Origin: Prolixibacteraceae bacterium
GTDB taxonomy: Bacteria; Bacteroidota; Bacteroidia; Bacteroidales; Prolixibacteraceae
DNA: 49,102 nt
NCBI GenBank assembly: GCA_030602265.1
Contig: JAUWAB010000025.1
Span: 1 to 49,102 of the forward strand
Direction of reading: 5' to 3'
Made by a program: the position numbers and the translations under genes. Positions 15,680-25,600 of the stretch are shown here, one piece after another (positions within the stretch are counted from its first letter, which is position 1; each line of letters opens with the position of its first letter). The notes under the pieces are model-generated. The model was not told where the DNA came from and made no database searches. It was given only the letters and a program-made list of their open reading frames with translations.

Positions 15680-16229
15680 CAAAATGGGAACCATCATTTC
15701 TGATAGTTCCCATTTCACTGCACGCTACCGGAGTATAATGCAGTGCCAGGTTACTGTTATTACGACCGGCCGCTCACCTGTTTTCGGAACTTGCGAACTT
15801 ACGGCAGGTTACTGAGCCCAAATCCTTCCGGTCTGATCTGTTACCATCAGACTTTCCGGGTGTCCGCGCGACTTACCTTCAGGAATTGCTTTCTGAAAAT
15901 TAATCTTTCCGGACGAAGCGCCTCACTGACGAGCGGTCGACCAGCATTGCTGCCGGATGCCGCAAAGTGATTTTTTTTCGGATTTGCATCCTACTCAACT
16001 CACATTAACGATCATGGAGCCGAAACTCGTGATGTTTTTGTCTTAAGGCTCAAACTTACAAAGAACACCTTTCGGTGGTTGACGCTTGTCGGTTTCTGAA
16101 GGTGTTACCCTTTTTCGCCGGCTTCGGTTCTTCCGATAATCGGGTTGCCCCGTCTGATTAAATGAGTGTCCCACCTAAGTGACCCAGATTCGCTCCTTAT
16201 CTTCAGAACTGTCTTTTATCGCTCACCTG
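15680..16229 (-). ncRNA. Candidate structured non-coding RNA of about 550 nt, family unknown
   Basis: This stretch has no credible reading frame but behaves like one transcription unit on the minus strand: a full promoter at 16267-16236 and a hairpin with a T tract at the other end. Inside are many self-complementary segments: CGGG-GCAA-CCCG with a GNRA loop (near 16138-16152), AACACCTT/AAGGTGTT (16064-16071 with 16098-16105), GAGCC/GGCTC (16016-16020 with 16047-16051), a multi-branched block closed by TCCGG (about 15908-15957), GTCTGAT/ATCAGAC (15831-15837 with 15845-15851) and CACTGCA/TGCAGTG (15716-15722 with 15739-15745). CAGGTGAGCG occurs near both ends. I looked for and did not find the conserved cores of RNase P RNA, tmRNA, 6S or SRP RNA. 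Pairings were judged by eye. Confidence 0.55.
15682..15715. terminator. Bidirectional intrinsic terminator
   Basis: AAATGGGAAC pairs perfectly with GTTCCCATTT around a 14-nt loop. It lies 12 bp after the beta-helix stop codon. On the minus strand it is followed by TTTTGTTTTT, so it also ends the candidate RNA transcribed from 16236. Confidence 0.8.
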
Positions 16230-16235
16230 ATGAAT

Positions 16236-16267
16236 CAAAGATAGTACATCTATTTTTAATTACCAAA
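16236..16267 (-). promoter_or_regulatory. Bacteroidetes promoter for the candidate RNA
   Basis: On the minus strand TTTG (16267-16264), then exactly 20 bp, then TATCTTTG (16243-16236). Both boxes match the Bacteroidetes consensus in full. Transcription would start near 16229 and run away from the GntR gene. Confidence 0.65.
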
Positions 16268-16406
16268 TTTTTTATGGAGCTGAAAACGAACCGGTTTTCA
16301 ACAGTAGATATTAACAATTGTTGGTAAAGTCAGCGTCTGGTATTTTGCCATTTTTTTTTCTATATGAATTTTTGGACTCCTGAAATATTATTTTAATCTT
16401 TGTGAA

Positions 16407-16436
16407 ATGTATGAACATTTGAACATGTATGAACAT
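16407..16436 (+). promoter_or_regulatory. Tandem operator-like repeats at the GntR start
   Basis: ATGTATGAACAT occurs twice (16407-16418 and 16425-16436), 18 bp apart, each holding the inverted motif TGT-N4-ACA. This is similar in form to sites bound by GntR/HutC-type regulators. The second copy overlaps the start codon. TTAATCTTTG just upstream (16393-16402) resembles a -7 box. This fits autoregulation of the regulator and of the operon behind it. Confidence 0.6.
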
Positions 16437-17157
16437 GCAAATTGACCATGACAGTCCGGTACCTCTTCATGTCCAGGTTGAGGAATTACTCAGGCAACTT
16501 ATTGATGAGCCTGAATACAGGTCTGGTAAATATTTACCTCCGGAGGTTGACCTGGCCAAGCAACTGGGTATCAGTCGAAATACCATCAGGCAGGCTACCA
16601 ATAAGCTGGAGTACGAAGGCCTGATTGTCAGGAAAAAGGGATTGGGAACCAAAGTGGCTACGTCTGTTGTTGCTACCAAACTCGACAGCTGGCACTCTTT
16701 TACCCAGGAAATGAACGAAAAGGGCATTGCCTTCACCAATTTTCTGATTGAAGCGAAATGGGAAGTGGCCGGCAACAAAGTGGCCAAATTCTTTAACATA
16801 CCTGAAAAAACTATGGTTGTTAAGCTCAGCCGCCTGCGTGGCGATGCCGCTGGTCCTTTCGTGTATTTTGAGAGCTATTTCCATCCCAGGGTAGGCCTTA
16901 CTCCGGATGAGGATTTTACAAAGCCGCTTTATGAATTGCTTGAGCGAAAGTACAATACGATCGTTACATCCTCATGTGAGCAGATCCGGGCAAGGAAGTC
17001 AACGGCATTGACCGCTAAACGGCTCAAGATTAAAACAGGTGAGCCTGTCCTGCTGCGCGAAAGATTCGTCTATGATCCGGGGAATCGACCGGTGGAATAC
17101 AATATAGGCTTTTATAACGCCGAAAAATTTACCTACACCATTGAAATCAAACGATAA
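16429..17157 (+). CDS. GntR-family (HutC subfamily) regulator with UTRA domain
   Basis: This is a 242-residue transcription factor. The N-terminal winged helix (about residues 10-75) shows PLHVQVEELLRQLI, GKYLPPEVDLAKQLGISRNTIRQATNKLEYEGLIVRKKGLGTKV. The UTRA ligand-binding domain follows (about 90-240; LSRLRGDAAGPFVYFESYFHP, TGEPVLLRERFVYDPGNRPVEYN), which in relatives senses sugars or sugar phosphates. It heads the mannose block, so a mannose-derived ligand is likely by context. The ATG at 16429 is used; the ATG at 16435 is equally plausible. The ROK kinase starts 1 bp after its stop codon. Confidence 0.9.
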   Translation: MNMQIDHDSPVPLHVQVEELLRQLIDEPEYRSGKYLPPEVDLAKQLGISRNTIRQATNKLEYEGLIVRKKGLGTKVATSVVATKLDSWHSFTQEMNEKGIAFTNFLIEAKWEVAGNKVAKFFNIPEKTMVVKLSRLRGDAAGPFVYFESYFHPRVGLTPDEDFTKPLYELLERKYNTIVTSSCEQIRARKSTALTAKRLKIKTGEPVLLRERFVYDPGNRPVEYNIGFYNAEKFTYTIEIKR

Positions 17158-17158
17158 T

Positions 17159-18082
17159 ATGGAAAAGTCAGTTATTGGAGTGGATATCGGTGGCAGCCAT
17201 ATTACCTGCCAGCTCTTTGATATCATTACGAAAGAACCAATCCCCGGAACAAAAGTCAGAAAGACGGTAAACTGCCATGCTCCGGCCGCGGAGATTCTGG
17301 ATGCCTGGGCCCAATCGATTGCCGAAACCTGTGGTGACCGCCCGCTTCATTCATTGTCCGGTATAGGTTTTGCCATGCCTGGTCCGTTTGACTACCCGGG
17401 TGGGATTGCCTGGTTTCGAGGCGTGGAGAAGTTTGATTCACTCTGTGGAATGAATATCGGGCAGGAAATCCGCTCCAGACTGGAACTTCCCCCTGGTTTT
17501 CCGGTAAGGTTTCTCAATGATGCGGCCTGTTTTGCCATTGGAGAGTCGTTTCAGGAAGAAACATTAAAACACGGCAGACTCCTGGCCATCACCCTCGGTA
17601 CCGGCTTTGGAACGACCTTTATCGGGGACCATCTGCCGGTTGCAGGTAAGTATGGTATTCCTGAAGACGGATTTTTATACCATATTCCGGTCGGAAATTC
17701 CATAGCTGACGATTATTTTTCTACCCGCTGGTTCCTGAAGGAGTACTATTCCATTTCAGGGAACAGGCTTGACGGAGTTAAGGAGTTGGCTGAAAAAGCC
17801 TTGCAGGAAACCGAAGTGGCCCGAATCTTCAGTAAGTTTGGTCACAACCTGGGTTCTTTCCTCTCTCCATGGCTCAGGAATTTTGATGCCACTTGTCTGG
17901 TCATCGGGGGTAGCATTTCTTATTCCTTTTCCCTGTTTGGCCGCGAACTGCAGGAGGAGTTTCAAAATGCCGGATTATCCGTCTCGGTAATCATCTCTTC
18001 CCTACAGGAAGATGCCGCCCTGACCGGTAGTGCCGCCCTGTGTGATGATATCTTTTACACCAGACTTTACACACAAACCTGA
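17159..18082 (+). CDS. ROK-family sugar kinase
   Basis: This 307-residue cytoplasmic kinase would phosphorylate a hexose with ATP; mannose is the likely substrate given the phosphomannose isomerase and mannosidases nearby. The ATP-binding start is VIGVDIGGSHITCQLFD. FLNDAACFAIGE holds the probable catalytic Asp, LLAITLGTGFGTTFI is the phosphate-2 loop, and CLVIGGSISYSF the adenosine loop. The usual ROK zinc motif CxCGxxGC is not present; in its place is a segment reading FLYHIPVGNSIADDYFS, so this is an atypical member. The ATG at 17159 is chosen because an upstream TTG would overlap the regulator gene and add residues before the canonical start. Confidence 0.85.
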   Translation: MEKSVIGVDIGGSHITCQLFDIITKEPIPGTKVRKTVNCHAPAAEILDAWAQSIAETCGDRPLHSLSGIGFAMPGPFDYPGGIAWFRGVEKFDSLCGMNIGQEIRSRLELPPGFPVRFLNDAACFAIGESFQEETLKHGRLLAITLGTGFGTTFIGDHLPVAGKYGIPEDGFLYHIPVGNSIADDYFSTRWFLKEYYSISGNRLDGVKELAEKALQETEVARIFSKFGHNLGSFLSPWLRNFDATCLVIGGSISYSFSLFGRELQEEFQNAGLSVSVIISSLQEDAALTGSAALCDDIFYTRLYTQT

Positions 18083-18267
18083 GATGACAGAAATGAATTA
18101 CCTGTCTGATGTCTCTTAGGTAACTGTTATTTTAACCGCAAAGGACACTGAGAAACCGCAAAGGACCGCAAAGATATTTTGTCTTGATACTTGATACCTG
18201 ATACCCGTTCTTAATTTAACAGCTTTAGTCAGCAATTTTTATACTGACTCTATTATTCATACTTAAG

Positions 18268-18328
18268 GTCTAATGTCTAATGTCTAATGTCTAATGTCTA
18301 TTGTCTAATGTCTAATGTCTAATATCTA
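18268..18328. repeat. TAATGTC-type heptamer repeat tract
   Basis: About eight tandem units of GTCTAAT with small variants (GTCTATT, ATCTATT). It lies just before the MFS gene. The same unit occurs inverted and direct at 41021-41068 and 41407-41455. Nearby (18183-18206) is CTTGATAC/CTGATAC, seen inverted at 48930-48955. The remainder of the gap from 18083 contains a degenerate AAGGACACTGAGAAACCGC repeat. Confidence 0.8.
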
Positions 18329-18340
18329 TTAATACCCATT

Positions 18341-19495
18341 ATGGATTCCCGTAAATTTTCCCTGTTTCTTGTCACCCCCGTATTGTTTTCATTTTTCGTC
18401 ATGAGTTTTTGCGACCTTGTCGGGATTGGAGTGGACAATGCCAAAGCTGATTTTCAGCTCAGTAACACCCTCGCCCAGCTTATTCCCATGGCGGTGTTTA
18501 TCTGGTTTTTCATACTTTCGGTACCCATCGGGATCCTGCAGGACCGTATCGGAAAGAAAAAAATGGTGAATATAGGTCTGCTGGTTACAGCAGCTGGGTT
18601 ATTCCTGCCTTTTATGGTTTACACTTTTACCACATTATTGGCCGGTTTCGTATTCCTTGGGATCGGAAATACCATTATCCAGGTTTCAGCCAATCCGCTG
18701 CTTATCGATGTGGTTCCCGGTTCACGCAGATCGAGTTTTCTCAGTTTCGCACAGTTCATAAAAGCCATCGGGTCAATGGCTGCTCCCTACCTGGCCACTT
18801 TTTTTGCCATTAAGTTCGGTAACTGGAAGCTGGTGCTTCTTGTTTTCGGTGTATTCAGCATTTTATCGTTCGCCTGGTTGCAGGCCACCCGAATCACTGA
18901 ATCACAAAAGTCGGGACCAAAGGCCAGTTTCAAGTCTTCGCTTCAATTGTTAAAATTCCCGTTTATTTCTTTGATGGTGCTTGCTATCTTTTTCCTCGTA
19001 GGAATAGATGTGGGCATTAACTCCCTTTCCGGACAATTTCTGATGGGGAAAATCGGAATGGAGTCAGAACCCGCCATGCAGGGACGAAGCCTTTATTTCT
19101 TAGGGAAAATGTTAGGAACTTTTTCCGGGGCAATTTTACTCACCCGGTTTGATTCCGGCAGGTTCCTCCTTTATTCATCCCTGGCTACCCTGGCCACCAT
19201 TATTGCTTTTATCTTCTCTCCCGGAGCGGCATTTGCGCTTACCCTTTTGTTCCTGATGGGAATGGCTTCATCAAACATATTCCCCCTGATCTTCTCTCTT
19301 ACAGCCGGAAAATTTGCTGACCGGACGAACGAAATATCCGGACTTGTCATCATGGCGGTTTCAGGAGGAGCACTTATTCCGCTCATCACGGGTGGAATTT
19401 CTGATGTGTTGGGCATAACTGCCGGCATGTTTGTTTTGGTTTTGTGCGCAATCTATTTATTGTCCGTATCCATTTATTCACTTCGGAAAAGTTAA
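18341..19495 (+). CDS. MFS sugar transporter (FucP/GlcP-like)
   Basis: A 384-residue inner-membrane protein with about 12 hydrophobic segments. Features of sugar:proton symporters of the major facilitator family are visible: SVPIGILQDRIGKKKMVNIGL between helices 2 and 3, FLGIGNTIIQVSANPLLIDVVP, and a second-half DSGRFLLYSS at the matching loop. 'NPLL' with the preceding Gln resembles the substrate region of fucose and glucose/galactose permeases. In context it would import mannose released by the GH38 and related enzymes for the ROK kinase. It starts 258 bp after the kinase, separated by repeat DNA, and is followed by the next gene after 23 bp. Confidence 0.87.
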   Translation: MDSRKFSLFLVTPVLFSFFVMSFCDLVGIGVDNAKADFQLSNTLAQLIPMAVFIWFFILSVPIGILQDRIGKKKMVNIGLLVTAAGLFLPFMVYTFTTLLAGFVFLGIGNTIIQVSANPLLIDVVPGSRRSSFLSFAQFIKAIGSMAAPYLATFFAIKFGNWKLVLLVFGVFSILSFAWLQATRITESQKSGPKASFKSSLQLLKFPFISLMVLAIFFLVGIDVGINSLSGQFLMGKIGMESEPAMQGRSLYFLGKMLGTFSGAILLTRFDSGRFLLYSSLATLATIIAFIFSPGAAFALTLLFLMGMASSNIFPLIFSLTAGKFADRTNEISGLVIMAVSGGALIPLITGGISDVLGITAGMFVLVLCAIYLLSVSIYSLRKS

Positions 19496-19518
19496 AAATG
19501 AACTGAAATATTAATAAT

Positions 19519-20811
19519 ATGAATAAGCTGATTTTAATTGTTATCGCAGCCTGTATGCTGGCTTGCACACCGCAACCTTCACCACATGAAATCCTCAGGA
19601 AGGAGATTCAGGCAAACGAATATTTCGCCTTTGTAAAAGAAAAGGCACTGGAAGTAGTGAAAACCGGATTTAATGCCGGAGACGGATACGGCGAAGTTTG
19701 GATCCGCGATTACAATACCTTCATCGAACTTTCTGCTGAAGTTTTTGAAACAGAGGTATTGAAAGAAAATCTGCTGGTTTTTTTCAGGATGCAGGGCGAC
19801 GACGGCAACATCATCGATGGGTTTATTCCTGCCGACAAAGCGGGTGCAGGTTATGATTACATTTTTTCGGAGCTGGAACCGCGCTATGCCGGACATAAGA
19901 ATACGGTGGAAACCGACCAGGAATCCTCACTGGTGCAGGCGGTTTACAAATATGTGCAGGCCACGGGCGATTTATCCATTCTGGAGGAGCAAGTGGGCGA
20001 AAAAACAGTTGGGGCGCGGCTGGAGTGGTCCATGGATTTTCTAATGAACCACCGTTTCAATGAGCAGTATGGTTTGCTGTGGGGCGCTACCACGGCCGAT
20101 TGGGGCGACGTACAGCCCGAGCACGAATGGGGTGTTTACCTCACCGACGACACTCACTATGCCATCGACATTTACGACAATGCCATGTTTTTGATTGCCC
20201 TTGAAAACCTGATGGAAATACTGCCAGCTACAAAAGAAAAATGGCAACCGGTGCACCGGCAGATTTTTGATAATTGCCGTAAGCACCTGTGGGACGAAGT
20301 CAGCCAAAAATTCATCCCCCACATTTATTTAGACGATTCACCTTTCCCCGACGATTTTGACGAAAATGAAATTTATTACCATGGTGGCACTGCCGTGGCC
20401 ATTGAGGCCGGATTGCTTTCCAAGGAAGAAATAAAAACTTCCATCAGGAAAATGGTTGAGAATGTAAAGGCCTCGGGAGCCGGATCCATCGGCCTCACCA
20501 TGTATCCGCCCTATCCTGAAGGATTTTTCAAGAATAAAGGTATGTATCCTTACGGTTATCAAAATGGCGGTGACTGGACCTGGTTTGGAGGCCGGATGAT
20601 TCAGCAACTGATCAGGAACGGTTTTGTGGAGGAAGCATATGAGCATATCCAGCCCATGGTAAAACGGGTGAAAGACAATAATGGTTTTTATGAATGGTAC
20701 ACCGTAAACAACGAACCCAAAGGCTCGGGCACTTTCCGCGGCGAAGCCGGGGTGCTATGGAAAGCCATTCAACTGTTTGAAGAATTGGTAAAAGAAACAA
20801 ATCAGCGATGA
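19519..20811 (+). CDS. Alpha/alpha-barrel glycosidase-like lipoprotein, unassigned family
   Basis: This 430-residue protein has a lipoprotein signal ending MLAC (Cys16). The body resembles six-hairpin (alpha/alpha)6 glycosidases: [99 protein letters not shown] and [16 protein letters not shown]. Conserved acidic residues in IRDYN, TADWGD and NGGDW could be catalytic. I cannot assign a CAZy family; it is distantly like glycogen-debranching enzymes and is not an obvious GH125. Its ATGA overlap with the phosphomannose isomerase gene ties it to mannose use, so it may hydrolyse a mannoside. Confidence 0.7.
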   Translation: MNKLILIVIAACMLACTPQPSPHEILRKEIQANEYFAFVKEKALEVVKTGFNAGDGYGEVWIRDYNTFIELSAEVFETEVLKENLLVFFRMQGDDGNIIDGFIPADKAGAGYDYIFSELEPRYAGHKNTVETDQESSLVQAVYKYVQATGDLSILEEQVGEKTVGARLEWSMDFLMNHRFNEQYGLLWGATTADWGDVQPEHEWGVYLTDDTHYAIDIYDNAMFLIALENLMEILPATKEKWQPVHRQIFDNCRKHLWDEVSQKFIPHIYLDDSPFPDDFDENEIYYHGGTAVAIEAGLLSKEEIKTSIRKMVENVKASGAGSIGLTMYPPYPEGFFKNKGMYPYGYQNGGDWTWFGGRMIQQLIRNGFVEEAYEHIQPMVKRVKDNNGFYEWYTVNNEPKGSGTFRGEAGVLWKAIQLFEELVKETNQR

Positions 20812-22574
20812 ACGAAATTTGGAGAAAAAGCAGTCAGTTTTTAATGCCTGCCTCAAAACATAAAGCAGAAAATGGCCAATACGATATTTATCCATCGCAT
20901 GTGCTCGAAGATGGAAAAATATACCTGGGTTTTGAAAGTCTGGCTGATGAAGCCACCATGTACCAAACCGTAATTATCGACGGTTATGTGGGTGTGTTTT
21001 TCGACGATTTCAGAGAAAAACTGCAGGGATGTTTCGACCGCAGAAACCTGAGAGTAAACTGGATAGATGTATCTGTTGCTTTGAAACCGGAGGCGGAAAT
21101 TGAAGAAATGATTGCCCCGTTCCTGGGAGGCGACGATCCGTTGTTTGGAACACGGACCACCCTTGATCTGATTGATTTTTTTGATCAGGACAAGCTGAAA
21201 TCAGTTCAGTTGGATGAAACTGCCGTTTTGAACATCGTTTACGGAACAGGAGCACTCTTAACCGGATTGGAAGGCCTTCTGGTTTACATTGATTTACCCA
21301 AGAATGAGTTGCAGTTCAGGGCCAGGGCGCAGGCCACAACAAACCTGGGCGCTTCAAAGCCGGCAGACAGCAAGTCCATGTACAAGCGCTTCTATTTTGT
21401 GGATTGGCCTGTTTTAAACCGGCATAAACGCATTGTTCTTCCAGTTGCCGATGTTGTGGTGGATGGGCAGCGCCCCGCTGAAATCACCTGGATGAAGGGT
21501 TCCGATTTAAGAAACGGGCTGAAAGCACTGAGCAGGAATGTTCTCCGTGCACGTCCATGGTTCGAGCCGGGTGCCTGGGGCGGTCAATGGTGCATAAACC
21601 AAATTGACGGCCTGAACAAAGAGGTACCAAACTATGCCTGGTCCTTTGAACTCATATCACCCGAAAATGGCCTTGTCTTCGAAAGCAGTGGACTGTTGCT
21701 CGAAGTGTCGTTCGATTGCCTGATGTATCTTGAGGGTGAGGCCGTTTTGGGAGATGCCTGGCAGCGTTTCGGGTATGAGTTTCCTATCCGTTTTGATTTT
21801 CTGGATACCTTCGACGGCGGTAACCTTTCAGTGCAATGCCACCCCACTGCCGGGTACACCAGAACACATTTCAATGAGGATTTTACCCAGGAGGAAACCT
21901 ATTACCTGCTCGATGCAGTAAATGATGCAAACATTTATCTTGGTTTTCAGGAGGATATTAATCCGGATGAGTTTGAAAAGGCGCTCACCGAAAGTTACCT
22001 CTTCAACCAGGAAGTGGCCATTGAGAAATATGTGAAGAAATTGCCTGCCACGAAGCACGGCCTTTACCTTATTCCGCCCGGTACGGTACACGGCTCGGGG
22101 AAAGATTGCATGGTACTCGAGATCAGTTCAACACCCTATATTTTCACTTTTAAAATGTACGACTGGCTGCGCCCCGACCTGGACGGAAAGCCCCGTCCGC
22201 TGAATATTCAGCGCGCCATGGAAAACCTCGATTTCAGCCGCAAGGGAGATTATGTGGAAGAAAACCTGATTGCGAAACCTGTGAAAATTGGGGCGGGCAA
22301 CGGCTGGCAGCTGTTTCATCTGCCTACCCATGAAGAACAGTTGTACGATGTGCACCGTATACATATTCTGACGACCGCTCAGGTGGAAACAAACGGCAAA
22401 TGCCATGTTTTAAGCCTGGTGGAAGGAACCAGGATCAGGGTAGAAACTGCAGGCGGTGTGACCATGCATATCAACTATGCCGAGACTTTTGTAGTACCGG
22501 CAGCGGCTGGTACTTATAGAATTATAAATGAATCGGATGGCGAAATCATGGTGGTTAAGGCATTTGTGAAATAG
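20808..22574 (+). CDS. Class I mannose-6-phosphate isomerase, long form
   Basis: This 588-residue cytoplasmic protein would interconvert mannose-6-phosphate and fructose-6-phosphate. The isomerase half (about residues 270-588) has [29 protein letters not shown], the usual 'Q.HP' zinc-site region, [34 protein letters not shown] with the conserved P-G-T-x-H, and a C-terminal cupin strand set. Usual type I enzymes have 300-400 residues; the first 240 here are an extra domain ([40 protein letters not shown]) with no ATP-binding P-loop. It is translationally coupled to the preceding gene by a 4-bp overlap and precedes the GH38 gene by 40 bp. Confidence 0.85.
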   Translation: MNEIWRKSSQFLMPASKHKAENGQYDIYPSHVLEDGKIYLGFESLADEATMYQTVIIDGYVGVFFDDFREKLQGCFDRRNLRVNWIDVSVALKPEAEIEEMIAPFLGGDDPLFGTRTTLDLIDFFDQDKLKSVQLDETAVLNIVYGTGALLTGLEGLLVYIDLPKNELQFRARAQATTNLGASKPADSKSMYKRFYFVDWPVLNRHKRIVLPVADVVVDGQRPAEITWMKGSDLRNGLKALSRNVLRARPWFEPGAWGGQWCINQIDGLNKEVPNYAWSFELISPENGLVFESSGLLLEVSFDCLMYLEGEAVLGDAWQRFGYEFPIRFDFLDTFDGGNLSVQCHPTAGYTRTHFNEDFTQEETYYLLDAVNDANIYLGFQEDINPDEFEKALTESYLFNQEVAIEKYVKKLPATKHGLYLIPPGTVHGSGKDCMVLEISSTPYIFTFKMYDWLRPDLDGKPRPLNIQRAMENLDFSRKGDYVEENLIAKPVKIGAGNGWQLFHLPTHEEQLYDVHRIHILTTAQVETNGKCHVLSLVEGTRIRVETAGGVTMHINYAETFVVPAAAGTYRIINESDGEIMVVKAFVK

Positions 22575-22614
22575 TAAACGAAATGGTCCAGGAAAAACCA
22601 ATAATTAAAGTAGT

Positions 22615-25600
22615 ATGAAAACCAGAATTTTTATAGGTGTATTTATCGCATTTTTTACAGGAATTCAGGCACAGGGTATATTTCCTGAAAACACTGTAAT
22701 CGTTAATGGTTACGACCGGAAGGTCTCCGGTGACGATTTCAGCTACCATTCTTCCATTCAGTTTGCAAAAGAATGTATGCTGATCAGGGCTACCGACGGG
22801 AATTCCTCGATGGAGTGGACCACTGAAGCTGTCGTGTTGAAGTCCGGCGCGAAATCCGCCACCTTCGTCTGGCTCGCCGGCATCGGATCCTCTCCGGGTA
22901 TTGCCAGCTTCGACCTGGCTGTCAACGGAACAGGAAAGTTTACTTTTCTGGCCGATGGTTCAGATCGGTTTAGCCTGACCGCCGATGATGGCTCTGTCCT
23001 CTCTTTTCAAAGGGATATGGTCGACCAGCACGGCGACCGGTTTGGATTTATGTACCTGACCATTCCGGCTGAAAGGCTTACCCCGGGTGAACCCCTACGC
23101 CTGAAGGTGACCGGGGGAAATGCCGGGAAAACCTCGTGGTACATGACTTTCAAATTCCCATTGAAGAGCGGGCTCGATTTCAGGGCATTACCTGCCCTGA
23201 CCATGGCCGGCGGCAGGGAACAGCAGCTGGGTATTGCCGGTGTCCTGCATTTCGGACCACCGGCCATCGCCAAAATCTATCTGGGCCGCAGGTTGATTGC
23301 CGAGGAACCGGTAGAATTCGGTTATAATATGCTCAAAGTTGGATTACCCAAGGTGGACAAGGCGACCTCCACCGACTATCGCCTGACGGTTAACGGGCAG
23401 TCCTGGCAGGGAAAACTGACTCTGACACCGGTACGAAACTGGCGGGTTAATTTTGTGCAGCATACACATACCGACATTGGTTACACCCGCTCTCAGACCG
23501 AAATTTTAGCCGAACACCTGCGATTTATCGATTATGCACTGGATTATTGCGATATCACGGATAATTATCCCGATGAGGCCAAATTCCGTTGGACTTGTGA
23601 AGCCTCCTGGGCAGTGGATGAATACCTCCGGAGCCGTCCGGAAGCCCAGGTGAACAGGCTGATGAAACGAGTCAATGAAGGAAGGATTGAGCTTACAGGT
23701 ATGTATTTCAATTTCAATGAATTGCCCGATGAGCAAATACTGGCTGCATCGTTGCAGCCCCTTCAGCGGTTCCGGGAGCGGGGCCTGGAGGTTAAAACCG
23801 CCATGCAGAACGATGTGAACGGCATCGGCTGGAGCCTGAATGATTATTACAATGATATGGGCATCAAATACCTGAATATGGGTACCCACGGACACCGGGC
23901 TTTGATCTGTTTCGACATGCCCACCCTTTTCTGGTGGGAGTCTCCGTCAGGTAAGCGGATGCTGGCCTACCGGGGTGAGCACTACATGATCGGTAATACC
24001 CAGTTCAGGATTCATACACAGGAGTATGAAAAGTTCCGGGATGAATTGCTGAGCTATCTGGCTTCTCTGGAGGCCAAAGGGTATCCGTACGACCTGATTT
24101 CCATACAGCATTCGGGATATCTCACTGATAATGCCCCGCCTTCCACACTCGCCTGTGAGATGATCAGGAAATGGAATGAGGAGTTTGTCTGGCCAAAGCT
24201 GAAAACCGCTTCAGCGACAGCGTTTTTTGAGGAAATGGAAACAAGGCACGGAAACAATTTTCAGGTTATCAGGGGGGCGTGGCCCGACTGGTGGACCGAC
24301 GGGTTTGGGGCATCGGCCCGTGAAGTGGCTGCCACCCGCATGGCACAGAGCGACCTCATGGCCAATACCGCCGGGCTGACTATGGCTGCATTGCAGGGTG
24401 CCCGGATGCCGGAGAAAATAAAGGACCGTATCGATGCAACCAATGAGGCACTCCTTTTCTATACGGAACATACAGTGGGCTACCACAACAGCGTGCGGGA
24501 ACCATTTCATAAAAATACCAAAGAGCAGCGCGCACTCAAGGAATCCTACGCCTGGGAGGCCGGCCGGAGGGCAAAAATGCTCGGTGAAGAGGCCATGGGA
24601 CTGCTCCAGAGCTTCATTAGCCGTGAAAAGGAATCTTCGCTGGTGGTGTACAATACCCTGAACTGGATGCGCAGCGGCCTTTTTACCACCTATATAGACC
24701 ATCAGATCCTGCCGCGTTATACTGCCTTTTCTATCGTCGACCAGCAGGGCAGGCCTGCTAAGGCCCAGCCGGTGGAACACCATTCCGACGGAACCTATTG
24801 GGCGATCTGGGTCGATGATATCCCGGCTTTCGGATACAGGAAGTATGTGATAAAGGTCGATAATAAGGCTGCTGCAACCCAGGTTGCCAGGCAGGATGGA
24901 CCGCTGGAAGTATTGGAAAACCAATGGTACAGGGTGTCGGTTGATTCGAAACGAGGTGCGGTTGCCGGAATATTCGACAAGGAACTGAATCGTGAACTGG
25001 TGGACCAGAATGCAGAATGGAAATTCGGGGAGTTTATTTATGAACTGCTGGGAAACCGCTCCCAGATGGAGTCTTTCAAACTGGACAACTTCACCCGTGA
25101 ACCGCTGGAAAAGGTGTGGTTCGATGGATATACCGAAGGGGAAGTCTGGAATACCATCAGGTTTAAAGGTAATACCCGAGCTGCCATGAGAGAGGGAACC
25201 TACGAATTCGAAATCAGGTTGTTCAATACCACCAAGCGGATCGACCTGGCCTATGCCATCGAAAAAGCTATGGTTACCGATCCGGAAGGTATCTATATTG
25301 CCTTTCCCCTGCTGATGGAGAACGGTCAGCTCGCATTTGACGTTCAGGGCGGAGAGATGAGGGCTGGCATTGATCAGATCCCCGGATCGGTAAACGACTG
25401 GAATACGGTGCAGAATTATGCACGGCTTTATGATGCGGGCGCGCAGGTGATGCTCAGCTCTTCGGAGATTCCCCTGATGCAGTTCGGGGGGATCAACACC
25501 GGCAGGTACCAGGCTGGCGCGCTGCCAGCCTCGACGCATATCTACGGCTGGCCCATGAATAACTATTGGTTTACCAACTTTAACGCCGAACAACATGGCG

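Noticed and set aside
15743-15970. A 75-codon plus-strand frame
   Set aside because: It lies in the candidate RNA region, has no family character, and is best explained by chance.
15680-16229. RNase P RNA, tmRNA or group II intron
   Set aside because: The RNase P core GAGGAAAGTCC and its partner ACAGAA are absent; there is no tRNA-like end for tmRNA; the GAGCC...GGCTC hairpin does not match the intron domain V pattern.
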